A DNA stretch of 5,388 nt, taken from assembly GCA_003162555.1 (NCBI GenBank), contig PMNQ01000029.1, positions 15,488 to 20,875 on the forward strand, read 5' to 3'. Source of the stretch: Gammaproteobacteria bacterium (lineage in GTDB: Bacteria > Pseudomonadota > Gammaproteobacteria > Steroidobacterales > Steroidobacteraceae). The position numbers and the translations under genes are program-made. The notes beneath the pieces were generated by a model. It saw only the letters and a program-made list of their open reading frames with translations, had not been told where the DNA came from and did not search any database. This document shows positions 1 through 5,388 of the stretch, one piece after another (position 1 is the first letter of the stretch; the number at the start of each line of letters is the position of its first letter).

Positions 1-36
1 CCGCCCCCGCCGCCACCGCCACCCCCGCCGCCTCCC
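1..36 (+). repeat. CCN tract encoding 12 consecutive prolines
   Basis: In the frame of the DUF1800 gene, bases 1-36 are 12 successive CCN codons (mostly CCG and CCC, with CCA and CCT), followed by Ser-Ser-Ile-Thr. Synonymous codons are mixed, so this is a selected or amplified protein-level tract and not a pure DNA microsatellite. The run may extend upstream of the window. Polyproline runs of this length are known to stall ribosomes and need elongation factor P for efficient translation. In exported proteins they commonly act as a stiff spacer between anchor and domain. Confidence 0.85.
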
Positions 37-1617
37 AGCTCGATCACCGATGCCGAGGCGTCGCGCTTTCTGCAGCAGGCGCAGTTCGCCGCAACCGACA
101 GCGACATTGCGGCGCTGAAATCGAAAGACTATGCCGGCTGGCTCGATGCCAATTTCAATGGCGCGCTGGGCCAGACGGGCGTCGCCTGGCTGACCGCCCA
201 GGGCTACAACTCCATCACCTCCGAGCAGCGCTACTTCTGGTCGCAGTTCGGCGATTTCATGATCTGGAACCAGCTGCTGACGGGCCCTGACCAGATGCGC
301 AAACGCGTCGCGCTGGCGCTGTCGGAGTTTTTTGTCGTCTCGCTGACGCCGATCGACGGTTTTTATCCGCCCTACAAGATTGCGGCCTACTGGGATTTGC
401 TGACCGCCAATGCGTTCGGCAATTTTCGCGCGCTGCTGGAAAAGATCACGCTCAACCCGGCCATGGGTTTCTATCTCAACACCGCGGGCAACCTGAAGGA
501 AGACGCGGCGAGCGGCCGCGAACCGGACGAGAACTACGCGCGCGAAGTGATGCAGCTGTTCACGATCGGGCTCTATCAGCTCAATACCGACGGCACGCTG
601 AAGACCGACACGCTGGGCAATCCGATCGAGACCTACGTGCAGGACGATGTCTCCAATCTGGCGCGCGTATTCACCGGCTACGACTACGACTATTCGCGCA
701 CGTCATTCACGAACGTCTCCTGGGTCAACTACGCCATACCCAGCACGCAGTTCGTGACCGACCCGATGACTTTCAATGCCGCCAACCATTCCAACCTGGC
801 GGCCACGTTCCTGGGCACCACCATACCCGCCAATACTTCAGGGTCCGATTCCCTGCGCATCGCGCTGGATGCGCTATTCAACCATCCGAACGTCGGTCCG
901 TTCTTTGGACGGCAGATGATCCAGCGGCTGGTGACCAGCAATCCTTCGCCGGCCTATGTGCAGCGGGTCGCGACTGTGTTCAACGACGACGGCACCGGCG
1001 TGCGTGGAAATCTGCGCGCCGTGTGGAAAGCCATCCTGATGGATGCGGAGGCGCGCGCGGCGCCGGATGGGAGTGCGCCGCTGGCCGGGAAATTGCGCGA
1101 GCCGATGGTGCGGTTGGTGCAATGGGCGCGCACGGTGGGCGTCAGCTCTGCGACCGGTGTGTACGAAATCTATGATCTGTCCGCGAGCGACACGGCGTTG
1201 GGGCAGAGTCCGTTGCGCTCGCCGTCTGTGTTCAACTTCTTCCGCCCGGGTTATGTGCCTCCCAATACGGCGATTGCCGCCGGCAACAAGGAGGCGCCCG
1301 AGTTCCAGCTCCTCAACGAGACCACGGCTGCGGGGTACATCAACCTGCTGGAGTGGTTTGTCCTCTACGGTTACTCCGATGTGGTGCCGAACTACGCAGC
1401 GTTGCTGCCGAGCGCTCACGATGTGCCAACCGTGATTGCCTGGCTGAATCTCCGTCTGTGCGCGAATCAATTGTCAGCCGGCACGCTCGCCACGCTGCAG
1501 ACCGCCCTGGCCGCAGTGGGCGTCACGGATTCCAGTCCAAATGATGTCAAGCGCGCGCTGCTTGCTGCGGCCTGCCTGATGATCCTGAGTTGCCCCGAAT
1601 ACCTGGTGCAGAAGTAG
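1..1617 (+). CDS. DUF1800 family protein, 5'-truncated by the window edge
   Basis: The reading frame is open from base 1 and ends at TAG 1615-1617, giving 538 visible residues; the true start lies upstream. An internal ATG at 259 is not the start, because family-like sequence continues before it. The visible part opens with 12 prolines, then the typical DUF1800 entry ASRFLQQAQF (about residues 20-29). Further family hallmarks are ENYAREVMQLF (177-187), GRQMIQRLVTSNPSP (303-317), LREPMVRLVQWAR (365-377) and a segment at 402-418 containing SPSVFNFFRPGY. The proline run probably links an unseen export signal or lipoprotein anchor to the folded domain; that is inference. The biochemical function of DUF1800 is not established. 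The gene sits one base upstream of a DUF1501 gene, the usual partner, so the two products probably act together in the envelope. The family call is firm and the function unknown. Confidence 0.9.
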   Translation, partial: PPPPPPPPPPPPSSITDAEASRFLQQAQFAATDSDIAALKSKDYAGWLDANFNGALGQTGVAWLTAQGYNSITSEQRYFWSQFGDFMIWNQLLTGPDQMRKRVALALSEFFVVSLTPIDGFYPPYKIAAYWDLLTANAFGNFRALLEKITLNPAMGFYLNTAGNLKEDAASGREPDENYAREVMQLFTIGLYQLNTDGTLKTDTLGNPIETYVQDDVSNLARVFTGYDYDYSRTSFTNVSWVNYAIPSTQFVTDPMTFNAANHSNLAATFLGTTIPANTSGSDSLRIALDALFNHPNVGPFFGRQMIQRLVTSNPSPAYVQRVATVFNDDGTGVRGNLRAVWKAILMDAEARAAPDGSAPLAGKLREPMVRLVQWARTVGVSSATGVYEIYDLSASDTALGQSPLRSPSVFNFFRPGYVPPNTAIAAGNKEAPEFQLLNETTAAGYINLLEWFVLYGYSDVVPNYAALLPSAHDVPTVIAWLNLRLCANQLSAGTLATLQTALAAVGVTDSSPNDVKRALLAAACLMILSCPEYLVQK

Positions 1618-1618
1618 C

Positions 1619-3034
1619 ATGTCAGCATCGCCATCGAAACTCTGGACGCGGCGCCTGTTGTTGCAACGCGCAGCGCAGCTGGGTGCGCTGGGCGCCGTCT
1701 ACCCGTTGTCGATCAACCTGGCGGCGATCGGTGAAGCGGCAGCATTCGATGCCACCGACTACAAGGCGCTGGTCTGCATCTTCATGTATGGCGGCAACGA
1801 CTACGCCAACACTGTCGTGCCCTTCGACAACAGCAACTACGATCTCTACAGCGCCATCCGCGGCGGTGGCCCAGGACGCACGCGCGGCGGCATCGCCCTG
1901 GGCCAGGATGAACTGGCTGCTACGGCGCTCGCGCCTGCTGGCGGCCAGGCGCTGACAGACAATCTGCAGTACGCGCTGGCGCCGGAATTGACCGGGCTCA
2001 AGACACTCTTCGATGCCGGCCAGCTCGCCGTGCAGCTCAACGTGGGGCCACTGATCGTGCCGCTCACGCTGGCGCAGTATGAAAGTCCGAATCGCGTGTT
2101 GTATCCGTTGCCGCCGAAACTGTTTTCGCACAACGATCAGCAGTCGACGTGGCAGTCGCTCGGTGGCGAGGGTTCGACGGTCGGTTGGGGCGGGCGCCTC
2201 GGAGATCTCGCGCTGTCGAGCAATGGCAACGCCTTGCTCACCTGCATCTCCGCCGCCGGCAACGCGGTGTTCGTCGCCGGGCGCAATGCGTTGCAGTACC
2301 AGATCAGCCCGGATGGCGCGATCAAGGTGAGCGCGCTGCAGTCATCGCCCTATGGCATGGACAGCGTCCGCGATGCGCTGGCCGCCCTGAGTACGCAGAA
2401 CAGCGCGCAGTCGCTGGAAAATGATTACGCCGTGGTCTTAAGGCGATCCATCCAGCTCGAAGGCGTCGTCAACGGCGCGCTGGCCGGTGTCAACCCGACC
2501 ACGCCCTTCGATGCCAGCCCGCTCGCCGCGCAAATGAAGATCGTGGCGCGGCTGATCGGCGCCAGCACTGCCCTCGGCGTCAAACGCCAGGTGTTCTTCG
2601 TGTCGATTGGCGGTTTCGACAATCACAATTCCCTGATGCAGAACCATCCCGGCCTCATGGCGCAGCTCAACGGGGCGATGAGCAGCTTCTACCAGGCGAC
2701 TGTGGAATTGGGCGTGGCCAGCAACATCACCACATTCACCGCTTCCGATTTCGGTCGCACGCTCACATCGAATTCCGACGGCTCTGATCACGGCTGGGGC
2801 AGCCACCACTTCGTCATGGGCGGCGCCGTGAAGGGCGGCAACTTCTACGGCACCGCGCCGCACGTTTCGGTCAACACGGATGATCAGGTCGGCCAGGGCC
2901 GGCTGTTGCCCAGTACATCGGTGGATGAATTCGCCGCTACGCTCGCGCTCTGGTTCGGAGTGAGTCCGAGCGAACTGCCGGGAATTCTGCCGAACATCGG
3001 CAACTTTGGCGGGAGCTATCCCGGATTTCTATAG
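1619..3034 (+). CDS. DUF1501 family protein with Tat-like signal
   Basis: The product is 471 residues, complete, and of ordinary length for DUF1501 (PF07394). Its N-terminus carries T-R-R-L-L-L (residues 10-15), then a mostly apolar stretch to about residue 42 (GEAAAF), which fits a twin-arginine export signal. Family motifs are MYGGNDYANTVVP (56-68), SHNDQQSTWQ (170-179), GGFDNH (331-336), SDFGRT (376-381) and DHGWGSHH (390-397). The conserved Asp and His residues resemble the metal-binding layout of the alkaline phosphatase/sulfatase fold to which DUF1501 is usually related, so a metal-dependent hydrolase is possible but unproven. The ATG lies one base after the DUF1800 stop with no clear Shine-Dalgarno sequence, which suggests translation coupled to the upstream gene. 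The likely destination is the periplasm or outer surface. The substrate is unknown. Confidence 0.92.
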   Translation: MSASPSKLWTRRLLLQRAAQLGALGAVYPLSINLAAIGEAAAFDATDYKALVCIFMYGGNDYANTVVPFDNSNYDLYSAIRGGGPGRTRGGIALGQDELAATALAPAGGQALTDNLQYALAPELTGLKTLFDAGQLAVQLNVGPLIVPLTLAQYESPNRVLYPLPPKLFSHNDQQSTWQSLGGEGSTVGWGGRLGDLALSSNGNALLTCISAAGNAVFVAGRNALQYQISPDGAIKVSALQSSPYGMDSVRDALAALSTQNSAQSLENDYAVVLRRSIQLEGVVNGALAGVNPTTPFDASPLAAQMKIVARLIGASTALGVKRQVFFVSIGGFDNHNSLMQNHPGLMAQLNGAMSSFYQATVELGVASNITTFTASDFGRTLTSNSDGSDHGWGSHHFVMGGAVKGGNFYGTAPHVSVNTDDQVGQGRLLPSTSVDEFAATLALWFGVSPSELPGILPNIGNFGGSYPGFL

Positions 3035-3150
3035 CACGGCTCGGCCACGGTCTCTCTGAATGGCTTGTTGTGGCGGCCGGGGTGACGGGATGTGAAGCTG
3101 CGACCCATACGCCCGGAAGGCCAGCGGATAGAGGTCAAAACCTTGACTGG

Positions 3151-3201
3151 GTTGGTCAGCCGCTCCTACCGGTGACCACAGACGGTCAATAAATGACCAA
3201 C
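3151..3201. repeat. Inverted repeat GTTGGTCA/TGACCAAC within a GGTCA cluster
   Basis: GTTGGTCA at 3151-3158 is perfectly complementary to TGACCAAC at 3194-3201. Inside it are a second TGACC (3173-3177) and a GGTCA (3184-3188), the latter forming a 5-bp stem with TGACC 3194-3198 around a 5-base loop. Another GGTCA lies just upstream at 3133-3137, 21 bases before the one at 3154. Five copies of one pentamer or its complement in 66 bases is far more than chance predicts. The arrangement could be binding sites for a dimeric regulator, or the end structure of a small non-coding repeat. The sequence alone does not decide between these. Confidence 0.55.
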
Positions 3202-3238
3202 TCATGCGTGTCCACGTAGTGAGCGCGCTGCATCGTCG

Positions 3239-3296
3239 CCCGCTACGCTGCGGGTGCTGAGCCCTCAAGGGACTCCCCACCATGCGTAGTCGCATG
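3239..3296. other. Cluster of three short hairpins
   Basis: Three hairpins follow each other: CCCGC/GCGGG (3239-3243 with 3250-3254, 6-base loop); GAGCCC/GGGACTC around a TCAA loop with one bulged A (3259-3275); and the perfect CATGCG-TAGT-CGCATG (3281-3296, 6-bp stem, 4-base loop). None is followed by a T-run on either strand, so they do not look like classical intrinsic terminators. They could still slow or protect the 3' end of the DUF1501 transcript, or lie in the 5' leader of the HAD operon. Confidence 0.4.
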
Positions 3297-3442
3297 TCAA
3301 ATTAAATGTCCGACAGACACATCGCTCGCGCAAGTCGGGACGTCGATTCCTTTTAAGTGCGATAGCGAACAGAATCTCGCAGCGGTCCCGCGTACCAATG
3401 GAGTCGCGGCTGGCAGAACCCCGAGGCCACGCGCGCGCAACC

Positions 3443-4150
3443 ATGAAGCACTGCGATGACATCGTCTTTCTCTTCGACTGCGACAACACGCTGCTCGACA
3501 ATGACCGCGTTCAAGATGATCTCAAAGTGCACCTGGAAGACGAGTTTGGCAGGGAACGGTGCAATCGATATTGGGCTCTGTTCGAAGAGTTGCGCGCCGA
3601 ATTGGGCTACGCCGACTATCTCGGTGCATTGCAGCGCTACCGGCTCGACGCGGGAAACGACACGAGGCTGCTGCTCATGTCTTCGTTCCTGCTCGACTAT
3701 CCATTTGCCATGCGCCTTTATCCGGACGCTCTCCAGACGATCGAACATTGCCGCACCTGGGGGCTCACGGTCATTCTGTCGGACGGCGACGTTGTCCTTC
3801 AACCACGCAAGCTCCAGCGCTCCGGGCTGTGGGACGCCGTTGAGGGTCGCGTGCTGATCTACATTCACAAGGAGCAGATGCTCGATGACATGCAGCGACG
3901 TTTCCCGGCTCGACACTACGTCATGGTCGACGACAAAGTGCGCGTCCTTGCAGCCATGAAAGTCGTGCTGCAGGATCGACTGACGACGGTATTCCCGCGC
4001 CAGGGGCACTATGCACATGATCTGCGAAATATCAGCCGTTATCCGGCAGCCGATGTGACCATCGAGCGCATCGGAGATCTGAAGCAAGTCGACCTGCCGG
4101 CGCTGCTCGGACCGGCGACATCGGCGCCCGGCAAAATGGAACTCAGTTGA
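3443..4150 (+). CDS. HAD-superfamily hydrolase (probable phosphatase)
   Basis: From ATG 3443 the product is 235 residues and cytosolic, with no signal peptide or membrane segment. HAD motif I is FDCDNT (D12 nucleophile, D14 acid/base), motif II is ILSDGD (S113), the motif III lysine is probably K143 in IHKEQM, and motif IV is MVDDK (D163, D164, Mg2+ ligands). Residues 20-100, between motifs I and II, have the size of a helical C1 cap, which usually implies a small phosphorylated substrate. An in-frame ATG at 3398 would add 15 residues (MESRLAEPRGHARAT) that look non-conserved; the later start puts the nucleophile at the usual distance from the N-terminus, though neither ATG has a good ribosome binding site. 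It overlaps the transaldolase gene by 4 nt and heads an operon for sugar-phosphate metabolism, so a sugar phosphate or related metabolite is a reasonable guess. The real substrate is unknown. Confidence 0.88.
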   Translation: MKHCDDIVFLFDCDNTLLDNDRVQDDLKVHLEDEFGRERCNRYWALFEELRAELGYADYLGALQRYRLDAGNDTRLLLMSSFLLDYPFAMRLYPDALQTIEHCRTWGLTVILSDGDVVLQPRKLQRSGLWDAVEGRVLIYIHKEQMLDDMQRRFPARHYVMVDDKVRVLAAMKVVLQDRLTTVFPRQGHYAHDLRNISRYPAADVTIERIGDLKQVDLPALLGPATSAPGKMELS

Positions 4151-5232
4151 AGGCTACGCAGCAACTCCACGATCTTGGCCAGAGCCTGTGGCTCGACAAC
4201 ATTACGCGCGGACTTCTGGCCGATGGCACGCTGAGTCATTACATCCGCGATCTGTCAGTGACTGGACTCACGTCCAATCCGACGATCTTCGACAATGCCA
4301 TCAGGGTTTCTGACTTCTATGACGCTGCCATTCGGCAAAAGCTCACCGCCGGTAAGACAGGCGAAGCGCTGTTCTACGAATTGGCCCTGGAGGATCTGAC
4401 ACAGGCTGCGGATCTCTTTCGCCCGATCTTCGATGCAACCGGCGGCGTCGACGGTTGGGTGTCCTTGGAGGTATCGCCCTTGCTGGCCGATGACACGGCC
4501 GGCAGCATCCGCGCCGCGGAGCAGCTGCATGCGCGTGCCGGGCGCCCCAATCTCTTCATTAAGATCCCCGGTACTGCGGCGGGCATTCCTGCGATTGAAG
4601 AATCGATCTTTGCGGGTGTGCCGATCAACGTGACATTGCTGTTCTCACGCGAGCACTACATCGCGGCAGCCGAAGCATATATGCGCGGCATTGAGCGGCG
4701 AATCGCCGCGGGGCGCGATCCGAAAGTCGCATCGGTCGCGTCGATCTTCGTCAGCCGCTGGGACGTCGCGGTCAAGGATAAAGTTCCTGAACACTTGCGA
4801 AATCACCTGGGCATCTCGATTGCCCGGCGCACCTACCAGGCCTACCGGGAAGTGCTGGTCTCGGCTCGCTGGAAGAAACTCAACGACGCGGGTGCGCAGT
4901 CGCAGCGCCTGCTGTGGGCCAGCACCGGATCGAAAGACCCCGCAGGGTCAGACACGCTGTACGTTGAGGCGCTTGCGGCACCGGAAACAATCAACACGCT
5001 GCCCGAGCAGACCTTGCTCGCGTTCGCCGAACACGGCCGCGTGAAGGAACTGTTGCCGGCTGACGGCGGCGACGCCGAAGACATGCTTGCCGCATTCGCC
5101 TATGAGGGCGTGAACGATGAGCAGCTTGCCGCAGACCTGCAGCGCGAGGGCACGCAAGCGTTCACCAAGTCCTGGCAGGACCTGCTCGATTGTCTTGCCG
5201 AAAAAGGCGGTGTGCTCGGACAGACAGGCTGA
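4147..5232 (+). CDS. tal: Transaldolase, long (about 360 aa) class
   Basis: This cytosolic enzyme of the non-oxidative pentose phosphate pathway moves a dihydroxyacetone unit between sugar phosphates (sedoheptulose 7-phosphate + glyceraldehyde 3-phosphate to erythrose 4-phosphate + fructose 6-phosphate). The 361-residue product matches the longer class seen in actinobacteria, cyanobacteria and some proteobacteria, not the roughly 317-residue E. coli TalB type. Visible active-site features are WLDNI (D17), TSNPTIF (42-48), SLEVSP (E108), FIKIPGT with the Schiff-base lysine K139, INVTLLFS (N161) and FVSRWD (R204). Translation starts at TTG 4147; TTGA overlaps the HAD stop, and a weak GGA (4138-4140) lies six bases upstream. 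No in-frame ATG is available near the conserved N-terminus. The C-terminus ends without a fused glucose-6-phosphate isomerase domain. A phosphoketolase follows 40 bases downstream, which places this enzyme in a phosphoketolase shunt. Confidence 0.95.
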   Translation: MKATQQLHDLGQSLWLDNITRGLLADGTLSHYIRDLSVTGLTSNPTIFDNAIRVSDFYDAAIRQKLTAGKTGEALFYELALEDLTQAADLFRPIFDATGGVDGWVSLEVSPLLADDTAGSIRAAEQLHARAGRPNLFIKIPGTAAGIPAIEESIFAGVPINVTLLFSREHYIAAAEAYMRGIERRIAAGRDPKVASVASIFVSRWDVAVKDKVPEHLRNHLGISIARRTYQAYREVLVSARWKKLNDAGAQSQRLLWASTGSKDPAGSDTLYVEALAAPETINTLPEQTLLAFAEHGRVKELLPADGGDAEDMLAAFAYEGVNDEQLAADLQREGTQAFTKSWQDLLDCLAEKGGVLGQTG

Positions 5233-5276
5233 TGGCGATGCCGCCGCAATCCACTTCTGGCGGAGCTGAAACATGA
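5232..5276 (+). other. 14-codon bridging reading frame between tal and phosphoketolase
   Basis: ATG 5232 shares its A with the transaldolase stop (TGATG, 5230-5234). The frame runs 14 codons ([14 protein letters not shown]) and stops at TGA 5274-5276, which overlaps the phosphoketolase ATG (ATGA, 5273-5276). A ribosome leaving tal could therefore reinitiate, cross the gap and be delivered to the next start. This may be chance, since the phosphoketolase has its own Shine-Dalgarno sequence. The peptide itself shows no recognisable function. Confidence 0.25.
5262..5265 (+). promoter_or_regulatory. Ribosome binding site of the phosphoketolase gene
   Basis: GGAG at 5262-5265 lies seven bases before ATG 5273, an ideal spacing. 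It is the clearest Shine-Dalgarno sequence at any start in the window and fixes the phosphoketolase start. Confidence 0.75.
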
Positions 5277-5388
5277 GTGCAAATACCCTGTCGCCGGAAC
5301 AGCTGAGCGGAATGGACGCGTATTGGCGCGCCGCAAACTACCTGTCGGTCGGCCAGATTTACCTATACGACAATCCGCTGCTGAAGCG
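5273..5388 (+). CDS. xfp: Phosphoketolase N-terminus, cut by the window edge
   Basis: Only the first 38 codons are present; the family's full length is about 790-820 residues. Residues 15-31 ([17 protein letters not shown]), followed by DNPLL (33-37), are the hallmark N-terminal segment of xylulose 5-phosphate/fructose 6-phosphate phosphoketolase. The enzyme is thiamine-diphosphate dependent and cytosolic. It splits xylulose 5-phosphate with phosphate into acetyl phosphate and glyceraldehyde 3-phosphate, and in many cases fructose 6-phosphate into acetyl phosphate and erythrose 4-phosphate. Catalytic histidines and the cofactor site lie beyond the window, so integrity and substrate range cannot be judged. 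Its place behind transaldolase, which recycles the C3/C4 products, supports the call. The symbol is given on family grounds. Confidence 0.88.
   Translation, partial: MSANTLSPEQLSGMDAYWRAANYLSVGQIYLYDNPLLK

Larger units (their letters stand above)
3035..3442. other. Intergenic region, about 400 bases, repeat-rich, no convincing gene
   Basis: This stretch separates the DUF1800/DUF1501 pair from the HAD-transaldolase-phosphoketolase operon. Its first half (about 3130-3201) carries clustered GGTCA half-sites, and its middle (3239-3296) holds three short hairpins. The part after 3297 includes a short AT-rich patch (TCAAATTAAATGT, 3297-3309) with a TTAAAT element at 3302-3307 that could be a -10 box, but no matching -35 box is visible about 17 bases upstream. 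The promoter of the downstream operon probably lies somewhere here but cannot be placed. An 88-codon minus-strand frame (3295 to 3029) covers much of it without recognisable domains; it overlaps the end of the DUF1501 gene and is not called. Confidence 0.6.

Noticed and set aside
874..1470. Minus-strand open frame of 198 codons inside the DUF1800 gene
   Set aside because: It is rich in Arg, His and Gln, as expected of a shadow of a GC-rich gene, and the + strand frame carries clear family motifs.
1622..2131. Minus-strand open frame of 169 codons inside the DUF1501 gene
   Set aside because: The composition is typical of an antisense shadow, no motif is seen, and it is fully covered by a recognised family.
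3143..3171. Sigma70 promoter from TTGACT at 3143-3148
   Set aside because: The -35-like box is good, but the sequence 16-18 bases downstream is GC-rich with no -10-like hexamer.
3151..3201. Integron attC site suggested by the GTTGGTC/GACCAAC pair
   Set aside because: In an attC site the outer motifs run RYYYAAC then GTTRRRY; here the order is reversed, and no gene cassette or integrase is present.
3029..3295. Minus-strand 88-codon frame across the intergenic region
   Set aside because: No recognised domain and no clear ribosome binding site; it covers repeat-like sequence and runs into the end of the DUF1501 gene. A decayed gene cannot be excluded, but the evidence is too thin to call.
3353..4087. 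Long minus-strand open frame (244 codons) opposite the HAD gene
   Set aside because: It lies antisense to a gene with all four HAD motifs. Its translation shows no domain, and long antisense frames are common in GC-rich DNA.
4147..5232. Bifunctional transaldolase/glucose-6-phosphate isomerase fusion
   Set aside because: The frame ends at 361 residues and a separate phosphoketolase follows, so no isomerase domain is present.

Overview
The window is GC-rich DNA (roughly 60% by eye) packed with genes that all read on the + strand. The protein families and codon use suggest a proteobacterium, perhaps a gammaproteobacterium. That placement is inference; there is no rRNA or other marker to confirm it. 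Both ends are cut through genes.

Region 1 (1-3034) is a tightly spaced two-gene unit. It holds the C-terminal 538 residues of a DUF1800 protein, whose visible part starts in a run of 12 prolines, followed one base later by a complete DUF1501 protein with a twin-arginine-type signal. DUF1800/DUF1501 pairs recur in many bacteria. They appear to be exported and their biochemical role is not established, so this is the least understood coding part of the window.

Region 2 (3035-3442) is about 400 bases without a convincing gene. It holds a cluster of five GGTCA/TGACC half-sites with a perfect 8-bp inverted repeat, then three short hairpins. No classical intrinsic terminator (stem plus T-run) and no convincing sigma70 promoter were seen.

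Region 3 (3443-5388) is a carbon-metabolism operon: a HAD-superfamily hydrolase, a transaldolase of the long (about 360 aa) class that starts at TTG and overlaps the HAD stop by 4 nt, and the first 38 codons of a phosphoketolase. Transaldolase and phosphoketolase together form the core of a phosphoketolase shunt, converting pentose and hexose phosphates to acetyl phosphate plus C3/C4 sugar phosphates. The HAD protein probably acts on a phosphorylated metabolite in the same pathway, but its substrate cannot be read from the sequence. A 14-codon reading frame exactly bridges the transaldolase stop and the phosphoketolase start, so the whole operon could be translationally coupled.

No mobile element, CRISPR array, tRNA or rRNA was seen. 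Nothing here clearly amounts to a new system. The best leads are the DUF1800-DUF1501 pair, the repeat-rich intergenic region and the HAD partner of the phosphoketolase shunt.
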